Assembly (NCBI GenBank): GCA_011037195.1
Contig: JAAEAF010006598.1
Location: 42,774-106,773, forward strand
DNA from: Triatoma infestans
Taxonomy: Eukaryota; Arthropoda; Insecta; Hemiptera; Reduviidae
Direction of reading: 5' to 3'
DNA length: 64,000 nt
Below are positions 44,257 to 55,319 of the stretch, piece by piece (the first letter of the stretch is position 1; each line of letters opens with the position of its first letter). A model generated the notes under the pieces. The model ran no database searches, was not told where the DNA came from, and worked only from the letters and a program-made list of their open reading frames with translations. The position numbers and the translations under genes are program-made.

Positions 44257-44765
44257 AGGAAAATTTGAACTAAAATATCTGTATTGTAGCTCGAATTTTC
44301 TCTTCTTGTCGAAATAATTATGGAATAACATTACTCTTGTTTTGTGATCCGAAGATGATATTTCTTCAGGGATGAAACATTAAACGTACCCCGAATAGTG
44401 TGTGATTCTATGTCGCCAATTAAATACCTGTCCACGCTAATCCGTTGCAGAATAATAAAGGGTCCATTCCCAAAAATCTTCTGCGCTTCCTCTCTTTTGA
44501 CTCTTAATGTTTCGTCATTTATCTTTTCCTGTCCTTTAAAATATTTGGAAATAGTTGGTGAAATCAAATTTTCTCTCGGAACTCCATAATGAATTTCAAT
44601 TGGATAATTTTTTATTCCTTGATGGAATGTATTGTTTAAGAGGAACTCAGTTAATTTCACTTTGGTCGGCCACAGAGTTTGTTTTTGCCCTGCAAGCATA
44701 ACGCGTAAATATTCACCGATATCTCTATTGGTCCTTTCTGCCCTGTAATGGAATCAGATATTAGG

Positions 44766-45199
44766 TGTAATGGAATCGTTTGATGTGTGATTCCTGGAGT
44801 AGCAGATGTCTTGAAGAGGGCGAAAGTTAGTTTGAGAGATTTGGAAGTTAGTGCTCGAATTATTAAACGGTTTTTATATAAAAATAAACTGTATTTTAAC
44901 AATAATTTAAACGTGATAAATGGTAACTAATAACTATAATAAAATACTCAATAATAAATAGAAGATAAATAGATGATAATTTAGAATGGTTAAAATAACG
45001 AACTAAAGTGCACAATTACGAGAATGATAAGTTGAATATAACGGTGAATTGCCGCTCGTGTATAGTTTGGTCGTAGATGATATAATAATCCTCGTCGTAT
45101 ATCATAGAGTTTATATATACTGTTGTTCACACTCACACCAAGATATCTGTCTTAGTGTGCGGCCTTGTGCGACCTTTGTAGTTTTCTGACCTTATTTAG
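44766..45199 (-). repeat. Inverted partial LTR (left arm)
   Basis: Reverse complement of about 45530-45954 with few differences (some substitutions and a roughly 13-base indel). Confidence 0.85.
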
Positions 45200-45351
45200 A
45201 CGGTATAAATAATTCAACTAAAATGCACACTAACTAAATTAAATTAAAATATATATACGGCACGCTCGTACTACGGCGAACATGCAAATTCAGCACCCGC
45301 CCCCGCAACAATTTCTTCATGCTGAAAAAATTTTCACCGGGGAGGGGATGA

Positions 45352-45954
45352 TGTAATGAATGACATGGCAAAGTCATTGACATCGGCAAAGTACGCCAAA
45401 GAAATAATTTACAAAAGGTGAAAACAGTAACACTGTTGGCCGCCGACAGCCGCGGTCAACCAAACAAACAACAAAGCCTTTTCATCAATTCTCACATCAA
45501 AAGGCAGGCACCGCGATAAGTATGGCCACTAAATAAGGTCAGAAAACTACGAAGGTCGCACAAGGCCGCACACTAAGACAGATATCTTGGTGTGAGTGTG
45601 AACAACAGTATATAAAAACCCTATGATATACGACGAGAGGATTATTATATCATCTACGACCAAACTATACACGAGCGGCAATTCACAGTTATATTCAACT
45701 TATCATTCTCGTAGTTGTGCTCTTTAGTTCGTTATTTTAACCATTCTAAATTTATCTTCTATTTATTATTAAGTATTTTATTATAGTTATTAGTTACCAT
45801 TTATCACGTTTAAATTATTGTTAAAATACAGTTTATTTTTATATAAAAACCGTTTAATAATTCGAGCACTAACTTCCAAATCTCTCAAACTAACTTTCGC
45901 CCTCTTCAAGACATCTGCTACTCCAGGAAACACACATCAAACGATTCCATTACA
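45352..45954 (+). repeat. Complete LTR of the nested element
   Basis: 603 bp, starts TGTAATG and ends CATTACA (7-bp terminal inverted repeat). It contains a TATA box (AGTATATAAAAACC, about 45608). It is preceded by a purine tract and followed by a primer-binding-site-like sequence. Confidence 0.75.
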
Positions 45955-45956
45955 TC

Positions 45957-45974
45957 TGGTGGCAGCGTGGGATC
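45957..45974 (+). other. Primer-binding-site-like sequence of the nested element
   Basis: TGGTGGCAGCGTGGGATC, two bases after the LTR end. It starts TGG as expected for pairing to a tRNA 3' CCA end; the tRNA was not identified. Confidence 0.55.
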
Positions 45975-46736
45975 AGAACATCCAAAATCTGATTCCATTA
46001 CAGCCCTATATGACTGTAGATGACGGATCCATGCGTATGTCTGCTTAATTTTCAATTTTTTCAACTCATTCCTCCATTTATCTGTTGTAAATTGAGTACC
46101 ATGATCGCTTACGATTCGCTGAGGTGCTCCAGCGTCCTTGCAGACTGTTGAACGGCCTTTATAGCACTAAGTGTTGTAGCCGTGGTTACAGGGTATAATT
46201 TCGTTGTTTCGAGAAATTATCTATCACTACCACAAGGTGCTTAAAGTTTGACTTAGCCATTGGTAAAGGCCCTAAAAAATATATTGAAGCTGTTTCTAAA
46301 GTTTTTCAATTTATAAGATAGGTGTAACCAGCATCTGAGTACGATTAGTAATCTTGTGTGTCTGGCAGATGTGACAACTCCTAACGATATGTGTAATTTT
46401 GTCCAATAAAAATGGGATTGTATTAAATGGGCAGTCTTGTGGATTCCTGTGTGTCCATGTGAGGTATGAAACAGTTCAATAAATTTATTAACCGACTGAG
46501 TCGGGATCTTACGTTGCGCCCCTTTATGTTTTTGAACAAAAATTTTGATAAAATCTCGGATATTCTAACGACCGGTCCTTTGTTTTAGATATTAATTTTG
46601 GGATATTCTCATCAACCTGATAGAATTTAGGAAATTCTGATAAGATATTTTCTAAGGGGTCTTGGTGTACGGATAATTCCTTTATTTCAAGTCTTGCTTT
46701 TGTTAATTTAATTTGTAAGTCAGATGGATAACGACT

Positions 46737-48315
46737 TCAGTAATCGGCCATTACATTGTCTTTCCCCGGTACATGCTCTATTACATAATCAAACTGTTGT
46801 ACAAAAAGGGCCCACCTCATAACTCGGGGAGACAGATTTTTTCCTTTCTGCAGAAAAACCCAGGCCTTAAGATTCGTTCTAATCACAAATGGTTTTCCTA
46901 AAAGATAACTCTGAAATTTCTGGACGCTCCATATAATACTTAGAAGTTCTTTCTCTGAGGTGCTATAGTTAATTTCGTGGGGTTGTAACATGCGACTTGC
47001 ACACTGAATGATTTTCATTTCGCCATTAATATTCTGACCTAATTGTGACCCTAACGCATACCCACTTGCATCGGTCTGGACAGTAAACGTTTTTGAAAAA
47101 TCGGGATAACCTAATTTTACCTCCTCAACAAAAAGATCCTTTATTTCTTGAAAGATAGCTTCTTCTTTCTCGGTCCATTTCCATTTTTTTGATGTCTTCA
47201 ATAACTTCTGGAGCCCACTTACTTTATAGGAATACTCCGTGAATTTCTGATAATAATTGGTGAGGCCAAGAAAAGACTTGAGTTGTTTTTGATTTGCCGG
47301 TGATTTTGCTCTATGTATGGCCTTAATTTTGACGGGCTGTGGTTCGGCACCTTCCGGTGTAAGAACATTTCCCACATATTCCAATCTTTTACAGAAAAAC
47401 TTAGATTTATCAAACTTTATTATTATTCCAAATGTAGAGGATTTATGAAAGAGGCGGTCTAATATTTTTAAATGCTCTTCAATTCTATCTGATGCGACTA
47501 GAATATCGTCCACGTAAAGTAGGACATTTGGGCTCATGTCATCAAAAATGGGTCGTAAAGCTCTATTTAATGCAGCTGAGCTGATCTTGAGCCCGAATGG
47601 AACTTGCTTAAATTGAAAGGTTCTTCCTTGAAACATGAAACCGTATACTTTCTTGACTGCGGATTTAATTCGATTTGATAAAAACTTTTAGTGAGGTCAA
47701 TAGTAGTGAAATACTTGACGTCCCGACAGTTCATCAGAATATTTTCAACAACGTAGTTTCGTTCTTTCAAAATCCGAAACTATTTTAGTATTCAGGTGCC
47801 GCCCGTCAGTACATAAGCGTAAGGATCCATCTTTTTTGTTTACACAGACTAATGGTGAAATATAGGGAGTTTTGGCTTGTTCTATAATATCTTGTTCGAT
47901 GAGTTTGTAAATTTCTTCTCTCGCCAGTTGTAATTTATGGTGCGGTATGGGGTAATTTTTAATGTAAAATGGGGTATCATCCATAATTTCTAAGGTGTAT
48001 GTAAAATTCTTAATTGTTCCCGGTTTTTGATTGAAAATGTGTTTATGAATCTTAAGTAATGTCTCGAATTTTGTTATTATATCTGATTTATCTTTACCAA
48101 TTGTAAATTTTTTCGTAAATTTTTTCTTGAATTTTTGCATCAGATAATTCCGTGTCTTCAAATGTCCTTTTAATGTGCAATGTGACGTTGTGACTATCAT
48201 TCATGTGTGAGTCCACGAAGTCCAAGTTGATTGTTGATCCGTCGCTATGTAATATAAGTTGTTTTGTAAAATCCAATTGTGCCTTCAAATCATAAAGGGA
48301 GTCAGTCAATCCCAA
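46737..48315 (-). pseudogene. Gypsy reverse transcriptase and RNase H, broken
   Basis: Three overlapping minus-strand frames cover it. 48315-47745 holds PFYIKNYPIPHHKLQLAREE, EQAKTPYISPLVCV and KKDGSLRLCTDGRHLN (RT domains 1-2). 47770-47567 holds YFTTIDLTKSFYQIELN (domain 3). 47636-46737 (299 residues) holds VPFGLKISSAALNRAL, the catalytic YVDD at residues 41-44, FLGLTNYYQKF, then RNase H with QTDASGYALGSQLG (D189) and SEKELLSIIWSVQKF. The usual RNase H TDH motif is TNLKAW here, so a catalytic aspartate appears lost, and a stop follows DNVMADY where the domain should continue. Two frameshifts separate the frames. Confidence 0.88.
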
Positions 48316-48482
48316 GAATAATATTTTCAGTTAAGTTTGGTGCAACGTAAAATATAATATCCGTATCGAAATGGTCGCCTAATTTAATGTTCAATAAAAC
48401 TTGTTTATTAATACGCTTTGATTTCTTGTTTGTGGCTGTCGTAATGTATATATTTTGTATGAGTAGCTCCGTTTATTCTTCA

Positions 48483-48810
48483 TTAATATGCTAGTTTTGA
48501 TCTGATTATAGAATTGCTCTTTATACACGTGATGTCAGATCCACTATCAACGAGCGCCTCTGTTTCATGTTCCCCTAAGGTGATCTTTACTTCGGGAGAT
48601 TTCTTAATTTTTTCAGAAGTACCAAAATTGTCAATTAATAATAGTTCAGTGAATTCTTTGGTCAGTGACTGAATACTTGACTCACTCTGTTTATTAAAGG
48701 AAGCTAAAGTATGAATGTTTTTTGGTGACGGAGAGTGATTAACTTCAAAATTTTTATGAAATGGGTTTACGAATTTCCTTCAACGAAACGTTGATAAAGA
48801 TCATTGGTCT
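48483..48810 (-). pseudogene. Gypsy aspartic protease remnant
   Basis: On the minus strand EVKITLGEHETEALVDSGSD then ITCIKS contains the retroviral-type protease active site L-V-D-S-G-S. The frame ends in TAA near 48485, well before the flap and second half of a normal domain. Confidence 0.75.
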
Positions 48811-49773
48811 CTCCCTTCCAAATTTATTATATCTATCAGAATTGTTTCGCGTTGGCTTTATTACTGTTCATACTTAAAAGTGACAGTTTGAACAGGTTCC
48901 GACGTACAAGGATCCTGAGGTCTGTAGGCTCTGGTTTCTTTTCTTTCGTAATCATTTTGTGTTTTGTAACCTTGAACTTCCTTTCTTATAAAATGAATAC
49001 CAACGCGGTGGATTTGTTCATATACTGCATCAGCCGATGTGACATTTGCAACGCAATTTTCAATCGTCTCCCCGAAGTGTTTTGACAAAAGCTCACATAG
49101 GTAACTTCCACTAAATGGATGTGTGCAATCCTGTGTTCTTGCAATTAAGTGGCTGAAGTATTCCCCGCGGTTCATGTGTAAATTATATTTGTAATGCCCA
49201 TTGTCTAATTCTCTACGGACTATCAAATCATATTTATCTCCACCAAATCTTTTCTCAAAATTATGTGCAAATAGCTCGATTGTATAACTTTCTGCTCGCG
49301 TGGCAAACCATTCTACCGACTCCCCAGATAAGTGCATAGTTATGAACTGTCTAAAATCATCGACAAGATTTTTGAGAAAATATTTTGGCCGATCAGTATA
49401 ACTATCTTTGAAAGTGATTTTATTTTTTGAATAATTTTTATAAAAATCTGAAATAAAATCTTTGTCAATAATATTGGAACATGTCTTCGTGTTCGTTACT
49501 GTGTACTTCGGTTTTTGAATGTCTTACGATAAATTTAAATTTCGGAATTTTGTCCAAATAAGTGTTTTATAGTATCGATTTCTTCTGATAACAAATCAAG
49601 TTGCGAATGGTAAATGTTCTGATTTTGTTCTACTTAGGTTATTCTAGCTTCAATCTCATTGTAAAAGGATATTTCTTTCGTGATTAATTCATTAAGTTTT
49701 TGGTAAAAATTTCCATTTGTTGTTCTAATAATAATTTGATCCGTAATTCAATGTCGTGTGTGGAGGATGTCAT
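48811..49773 (-). pseudogene. Gypsy gag remnant
   Basis: A plausible start codon on the minus strand is at 49773-49771 (MTSSTHDIELRIKLLLEQQM), but the frame stops after about 29 codons. A longer frame at 49337-48861 (158 residues) has FATRAESYTIELFAHNFEKR and HLIARTQDCTHPFSGSYLCE, consistent with a capsid domain. No CCHC zinc knuckle was seen. Order and position identify it as gag. Confidence 0.65.
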
Positions 49774-50130
49774 GTTGGGATTATTTACAGAGGAAGTGTG
49801 TGTTAATGTTTGACACTTCCTGCCGTGTCCTGTGAACTAAACTCGTCGTTTTGTTCGAGTAATGCGCTACGTTTGCCCGATCTTAGTTCATATCCTTCAT
49901 TCATTTTTTTTATTTTTTTTTTTAATAAATAATTTATATCAAATTACGATCGATTGTTTGTTGTTATTCCAATAAGGGAATCAAATGATTTACAAATGCA
50001 TTTATAGAACAAAACAATTTACAGAATAATGGAAATTTCTAAACAACAATCTATCAATACATAAAAAAAATCTTCCGTTCAATATCGCAGTTATTTTACT
50101 TTGAAGGTCCAGCTATCAATTTTAATTGAT

Positions 50131-50148
50131 ATCCCGGACAGGCCCCCA
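50131..50148 (-). other. Gypsy primer-binding site
   Basis: Minus strand TGGGGGCCTGTCCGGGAT, two bases inside the right LTR. It closely resembles the tRNA-Pro-complementary site known from some retroviruses (two differences), so tRNA-Pro priming is likely. Confidence 0.7.
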
Positions 50149-50150
50149 AT

Positions 50151-50533
50151 TGTAACGTTTTCTTTACTTACCTTCTCTTTATCTGATCGATTTTCCTCAA
50201 AGATTCAATTAAGAAGTAATTGGTGTTCAAAGTTAAAATATAGAAATAATGACACATACAATACTAGAACAAATGAATTTATTCACTTACTAGATATATT
50301 TATTAATAAAAATAATAATTATTTGACATAAAAAAAATGTAAAATGATAAAGTATCTAAAATATTCGTACACTTTCAATTTACTGCAGTAAATATGTGAA
50401 CTAGCAACGTTTAAAATCTGATGTATGTTCACCAGTCAAGAGCTCCTGTTAGACTGACTCATTCTTTTAAAGTAAAACTCACACTGAAAATATAAAGGAA
50501 GTCCTACTTCCTCTAGAGTATTCTTATACTCAA
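50151..50533 (-). repeat. Gypsy 5' LTR (right in this orientation)
   Basis: 383 bp nearly identical to 43851-44239. Ends TATACTCAA where the other has TATACTCCA. Confidence 0.9.
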
Positions 50534-51120
50534 ATATATAATTGGTGTTTATTAGTGTTATTGGGTTATAATTGGTGTTTATTAACAGTATTATTTACAA
50601 AAAATTAAAGTAAATTGGTAACGTTAATTAATAATTAATTATAATACAATACTAATATCGCGAAGGAGGCTATTTACTGTATAACTTGGATGTGCTACTT
50701 TAAACTAATGTTCCTGCATACCCTAAAATGAACAAAACTAAGTTTAACTTAAAGCTATGGGGTTAAAATACATTCATAAATTTTCTTTCCACCCCTGATA
50801 AAAGAAACCCTACTCTAAGCATTCATGCTAACATTCTCGCTAATAAATACTTTCAGACTACTAAAAAATTTAAAAAAAATTAAAAACTTTCACGCTAATA
50901 AATGCTTTCTCGCCAATTAATACATTCAGACCAATTAAACACATTCATGCTTATAAATACATTTTCGCAAATAAATAATGATTCATTCATACTATGCATT
51001 CACACAAGGGGAAAGTACTCGATATTCCTTCACCCAGATCACCTAACCTAAGTACTAACCTAAATTTTGCTTCCTACATTTATAGATTTTACATAAGCAA
51101 ATAACCTCCTTGTGTAAGGA
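50534..51120. other. Intronic AT-rich sequence with a degenerate short-period repeat
   Basis: About 50815-51000 repeats variants of CGCTAATAAATACTTTC roughly every 20 bases. The remainder is unassigned. Confidence 0.45.
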
Positions 51121-51644
51121 GAAACCGCTTGTAAAATAGCGCGCTTGTCATACGGCAGACCTGCTTCTTCCCTTTGTGTACGCAGAGCCTAACATCCTAC
51201 CAACACATGTGCCACCGTCGGCCTTTCCCGACATCGAGGGCTATTATCATTCGTTTGTGGAGTGGGGACCAAATCCTAAGCCAATCTATAACAGACAACA
51301 AACCGGGTCTAGAACAAAAATCCAGATCTGGATCTAACCAACCTATGATTCACCGCAGTTTGAACAAATCGGACTATAACCTTAAAGACAATTAGCCTAA
51401 GTTCTTCCACAGACATCCTGTTCCGACCAAAGATCCTGAACCTAATGTCTCCCAATCCATGCAATCTGATATAAGATGGATGGGTGTTTCTTCCTCTGCC
51501 TCACAATCTCTAGAAAAGGGGGCTGGTATGCGCTTCATTACGTAGAGGTATTTCCTTAAAATTACAATGCCCAGTTAGATGTTCCAATCAGATGCCAGAG
51601 TAACATCTCACTAATGCTCAGGCCGGATATCTAATGAGAACAAA
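51121..51644 (-). pseudogene. Non-LTR retrotransposon 3' fragment (C-terminal zinc motif)
   Basis: Minus strand near 51530-51475 reads RDCEAEEETPIHLISDCMD, then in another frame FRIFGRNRMSVEELR: the C-terminal zinc-binding motif and following FG block of RNase H-type non-LTR ORF2. The rest toward 51121 is the decayed C-terminal end and untranslated tail. Related to but distinct from the fragments at 24.2 and 53.3 kb. Confidence 0.6.
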
Positions 51645-51880
51645 ATATATCAAATACGAAAAATTGCAGAACCTCAAACTTGGTATTCCATTTAGATACT
51701 ACCATGGCATTTGACACGAAGGTTTCGGGCTAAATCCATCTATCGGAAGTATAACTTCACTTCTAATAAGACCAATAAAGACTTTCGTCTTTACTGAAAC
51801 ATTTTTCCAAATAAAATAAATTTTAGGAAGTTGTGGAAGGTGAGAAGTTAAATTTCAAATATTATTTGGTTCGTTCAATG
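51645..51880 (-). repeat. Family A dispersed repeat, - fragment
   Basis: ATACGAAAAATTGCAGAACC, GGTATTCCATTTAGATACTA, CATTTGACACGAAGGTTTCG, AACATTTTTCCAAATAAAAT. Confidence 0.75.
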
Positions 51881-52794
51881 TGATTGTGGCGCTGTCTACT
51901 GGATAATAATGTCATCATAATAGTTACATTGGCAGCAGTAAAACAAACTCGTATGAATGTTTTACATTATTTTGTTGTTTTGTTTTAGCCAAGCAGATCT
52001 ACATTTTCCACGTTTTGTATGTGCAGTCCATTGTTTCTTTAGAAAAAGTGACTGAGTAATTTATTGTAGCCACTACCCTAATAAATACAGTTGATGCCCT
52101 TGTCAGAATAGTTCATCGATCTACGTATAATAATCTTGTGATATGTCCGCCATATCGTACCACTGTCACTCACTGAGTCTTAAATGCAGTATATCTTTTT
52201 ACTGGAAATAAACTTGTGAAACGGTATCCAGTTTGAACAACACTCAGATAGTGAAAAACAAAGCATTGTGTAAATTAAGTGAAACAGTAAAAAGTAGATA
52301 AGCACCTTTTTTTTAATATTGAGTATTGTTAAACATTGACCTAACTTTATCAGCTGATAAAGAAATATAAATAAACAAATACATGGTCATGTTTAAAATT
52401 AAATTTTCTGTTTGTAAATATTTAACAAATAAACGAAACTACATAAAACGCAAATATAACTCAATAAAATAATTTCTTATATTCTATTAAAGTATTTATA
52501 TTAACGGTAATTAAATAAATCATAGAGATTGTATATTATTATTAAAACTAGCAAACAATATAAAACGATAAATATAATGGTTACTTACGCCCAACTAATA
52601 TAATAAAATTTTTTATAAAATATGTTCACACTTTGGCATATAATTTCCATTTTAACGAAATATATATGCATGCTACTTAGCTGCGCCACTGGATCCCTCT
52701 TTTTGAGAATTTAGTTTTAGCTTTTTAAATATGTGAATCTTAACCAAAGCAGCTTCCAGACTGTCCCTTGCCTAGATCTCATAGATTTTACGGG
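51881..52794. other. Intronic AT-rich sequence, nothing recognised
   Basis: No gene or repeat block identified. Confidence 0.4.
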
Positions 52795-53575
52795 GGTCTG
52801 TGTCGAGAAGAATTAGAGCCCTAAGTGCCATGGTTATACACATTTGCTCGGACAGTCAGGCCGCACTGAAAGCTCTAGAAGCTTACAGAACTACCTCCTC
52901 CATAGTCAAGGAATGTCAAGAGGTATGGGTGAGACTCTCCAGGACAATAAGGTTCAGGGCTGAAATGGGTGTCTGGACAAGCAGAGATTGAGGGAAATGA
53001 GACAACTGATCAACTGCCTAGGAACGCAGCAAAATACGCCGTTTTGTGGAGTATAACCAGTGGAGCAGTCCGTACAGCTATTGGAGACTGGCTCCAAAGC
53101 AAGCATGAGGCGCTATGAGGTGGGAGCCCAGGGGCTATACAAAGTAAAAAGATGTTGCCAAATCTGTGTAAAAGTAGGACCAAAGTGTCCTTTAGCCTGA
53201 GTAGGAACCAGATTTTTCTGGTGACGGGGTTATTTACGGGTCATTGTAAGTTCAGAAAGTATCTCTACAAGGTGGGGCTTATAAGCTCGGAACCCTCGTG
53301 CAGACTGTGTCAGGAGGAGGAGGAGGAAACATCCCTCCATTTGCTCTTTGATTGTGTAGCAATAACCATATTGCGGTACGAAACCTTTGGTACATTGCGA
53401 CCTAAGCAGATAGTAACGTAAAACGATCTATTAGTTAAGCCCTTAAACTCCTTGGATGGGAGGGTTCACCTACTAGAAAATCGGGGATGGCACAATAAGC
53501 CCATAATGGGTATAGCCCACCCGAAGCTAATATAATCTAATGGATATTGGCTGCAAGCCTGTGCCACCGCGACTC
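52795..53575 (+). pseudogene. Non-LTR retrotransposon RNase H and C-terminal fragment
   Basis: From 52800 the frame reads VIHICSDSQAALKALEAYRT then TSSIVKECQEVW, the RNase H core with the SDSQAA motif. A shifted frame near 52980 gives EIEGNETTDQLPRNAAKYA, the end of RNase H (GNExAD-like). From 53152 come FLVTGLFTGHCKFRKYLYKV and CRLCQEEEEETSLHLLFDC, then RYETFGTLRP. The tail ends around AGCTAATATAATCTAATGG (about 53529-53547). Frameshifts and stops between segments show it is dead; the RT is missing (5' truncation). Confidence 0.8.
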
Positions 53576-53582
53576 CTAAATT

Positions 53583-53730
53583 TGCTGTGTGCAAATCTAT
53601 GTTATCACACTGTTTTGTTAAAGCATCCGCATGATGAGCAAACGACCGAAACCGGTCTATGAGAAACAGGCTATCACAGAAAATATCGGTGATGCTTTCC
53701 AGCTCTGCGGACCCAACCACAAGAACATAA
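53583..53730 (+). repeat. Ribozyme-bearing unit, + copy (core mutated)
   Basis: GCTGTGTGCAAATCTATGTT, TATCACACTGTTTTG, then the ribozyme segment, AACAGGCTATCACAGAAAAT, GGTGATGCTTTCCAGCTCTG and CGGACCCAACCACAAGAACA. It follows directly after a non-LTR 3' tail. Confidence 0.8.
53623..53664 (+). ncRNA. Degenerate hammerhead-like motif
   Basis: Aligned with the 32.3-kb copy, the core CTGAAGA is CGCATGA here (invariant U4 and G5 changed). GAA-ACCGGT-C (53648-53657) is intact and stem II is weakened. Predicted inactive. Confidence 0.5.
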
Positions 53731-53734
53731 TCTT

Positions 53735-54254
53735 AAAATTATTGATAATTAATACGATATTTTGACATTTCGATACGATGACATTGCAAATCTGCGGCCA
53801 ACTCGTTGTAATCTGGGCACAAAGTTGAATTGCCAGTTCTCAAGGGTTGGTCATCGATGAAGTTTGATCAATATTTTGACATTTACAAGCACATGATGAC
53901 GCACAAAGAGAGCTCAATTTTAGAGCATATTTTCTCAACAGTGGGGTAGCTATCCACTGAATTCCAGAATTTTTCTGCGTTATGGTATGATTCTAATTAA
54001 AAGGCATTTGTTAAATTTATCATTTCCAATTCTAAGCCTTACTTGTAGGAAATATCAAAATATGTTGCTACTTCATTTAGTCTCATTGTCTCTTCAGTCA
54101 CTTCAGTACAATTACAGTTCAACCATACAGAAAATGTGTGATGTTCACGTTTTAATTTGTAATATTAATAGCATATACTTCCTAGATAAATTATTAACGG
54201 TTACTAAGTATATGGTAGTTGCCTTGGTAACTAAAGATTTTTCTCAATTAAAAA
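53735..54254. other. Intronic sequence, nothing recognised
   Basis: No gene or repeat block identified. Confidence 0.4.
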
Positions 54255-54998
54255 CAAAAAATCTGGTGTGAAACGACTTTTCACTAACTCTTCCTCTTAT
54301 AACGGAATGCCAAATTTTCTTTAAACTCAAATTTTGGCAACAAAAACACTGAGCCAACTGCATGTAATATTTGAAATTTGATGCCACAAATTCCGCACAA
54401 CTATTCATAATGTTTTTTTTTAATGTTCCAAAAAAAAGTGATATATTTATGTCTGTGCAGTTTGCATACCAAGTTTGAACGAAATCGTTATAGACGTTTC
54501 TCGAGAACATTCCCATAAACTCAAAAACCTATTCTATAAAATCGCACTTCCGGTTAACCGATTTTCTTCAAATTTGGAATTCTAGTAATGCTTCTAATGT
54601 AAATTAATATTATATTGGTTGCCGAACCATATATTACACTGAAGTGGAACTTTATAGGGAAGCTTAACGTTACTGTTCCCAAGACGTTTTCGAAAAAATC
54701 GTGAATAACTGAAAAAAAAAATTCAGTAAAGTCGCATTTTGGATTGATGAATTTTACCTGAAACCTTCGTGTCTGATGCGGTGGTGGTGCCTAAAGGAAC
54801 CAAGTTTGAACTTTCTGCGTTTTTTCTTTTTTGAGATATTCTGTTCACACTCACACAGACACTTACAGATCATTCAGTAAAAATTGTTTTCGTTCTGAGG
54901 GGACCTAATAAACATGTATTTTCGGAGAAAATATCAATTTCGAAAATTTGACAAGTTTGTAATACTTCCTTTTACTAGCGGTAAGAGAAAGTAAAAAT
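54255..54998 (+). repeat. Family A dispersed repeat, near full-length + copy
   Basis: TCTGGTGTGAAACGACTTTT, AAAAAAAGTGATATATTTAT, AAATCGCACTTCCGGTTAAC, TGAAGTGGAACTTTATAGGG, GTGTCTGATGCGGTGGTGGT, TTGAGATATTCTGTTCACAC, GACAAGTTTGTAATACTTCC and the terminal GCGGTAAGAGAAAGTAAAAA. The (CA)n tract is short (CTCACACAGACAC). Confidence 0.88.
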
Positions 54999-55109
54999 GG
55001 AAGTGAATGGAAACTTGAAGAAAACAGTAGGTTAGGACAAAAATTCGAAAGGAACAAATACAGACGATATTGTTTTATTTATTAGTCCACATGTATTAGT
55101 ACAGATTTA

Positions 55110-55241
55110 TTAATACACATTTAATTATAAAAGATAATGAAAATTTTAAAATTTAATAATCAATTAAACAAATAAACAATGAAAGAGATTGAATGATTAA
55201 GTGAGAAAGATAATTACAATATCGATTCAATATTTACACCT
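55110..55241 (+). repeat. Local duplication block 1, first copy
   Basis: TTAATACACATTTAATTATA through CGATTCAATATTTACACCT, nearly identical to 57425-57572 except for a 17-base insertion there. Confidence 0.9.
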
Positions 55242-55319
55242 CAAAATGTGTAAAATATGTTTATTTTTTAATTACTAAATATGTCTATTTTTAACAGCTA
55301 ATTTTTTTTTTTATTACAG

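Larger units (their letters stand above)
44744..46002. mobile_element. Nested, rearranged LTR element with inverted LTR arms
   Basis: Bounded by the 4-bp duplication GCCC (44740-44743 and 46003-46006). Both ends are TGTAATGGAATCAGAT and its inverse. Inside are an inverted LTR piece (44766-45199), 152 bp resembling the 3' end of a pol gene with a purine tract (TTCACCGGGGAGGGGATGA), an apparently complete LTR (45352-45954) and a primer-binding-site-like TGGTGGCAGCGTGGGATC (45957-45974). An internal 3' end joined through a single LTR to a 5' leader is the junction of a one-LTR circle. Together with the inverted arm it suggests an autointegration product that was then inserted. Confidence 0.7.
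44331..46736 (-). pseudogene. Gypsy integrase remnant, split by a nested element
   Basis: On the minus strand the first part (about 46736-46007) contains a zinc-binding region (FIELFHTSHGHTGIHKTAHL; the HHCC domain) and a stop-riddled catalytic core (GPLPMAKSN, VVVIDNFSK). The second part (about 44739-44331) gives ERTNRDIGEYLRVM, KLTEFLLNNTFHQGIKNYPI, then GDIESHTIRGTFNVSSLKKY, the integrase C-terminal domain. The insertion 44744-46002 separates them, and the frame is continuous across the empty site once the 4-bp duplication is counted once. Upstream stops and frameshifts show it was already dead or died afterwards. Confidence 0.8.
43851..50533 (-). mobile_element. Ty3/Gypsy LTR retrotransposon, antisense within the formin intron, inactive
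   Basis: Two LTRs (43851-44239 and 50151-50533), a primer-binding site beside the right LTR, a purine tract beside the left LTR, and gag, protease, reverse transcriptase, RNase H and integrase remnants in that order on the minus strand. Total 6683 bp including a 1259-bp nested insertion. The gene order PR-RT-RH-IN fits the Gypsy superfamily. There is no room for an envelope gene between integrase and the left LTR. The LTRs differ by about five substitutions and one 6-bp indel, suggesting a fairly young insertion, yet every gene is broken. A clear target duplication was not found. Confidence 0.9.
40340..55319 (+). other. Formin intron, about 15.0 kb, filled with transposable elements
   Basis: Bounded by GTAAGT at 40340 and TTATTACAG at 55319. 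It contains Family A copies, a complete 6.7-kb Gypsy element in antisense orientation, three non-LTR or ribozyme-unit pieces and unassigned AT-rich DNA. Confidence 0.8.

Noticed and set aside
43851..44330. Possible envelope gene making the Gypsy element a retrovirus
   Set aside because: Only about 90 bases separate the integrase end from the LTR; no envelope reading frame can fit.
44657..44902. 81-codon frame (and its near-identical partner at 45818-46048)
   Set aside because: Both are translations of the same LTR in opposite arms of the nested element, not genes.
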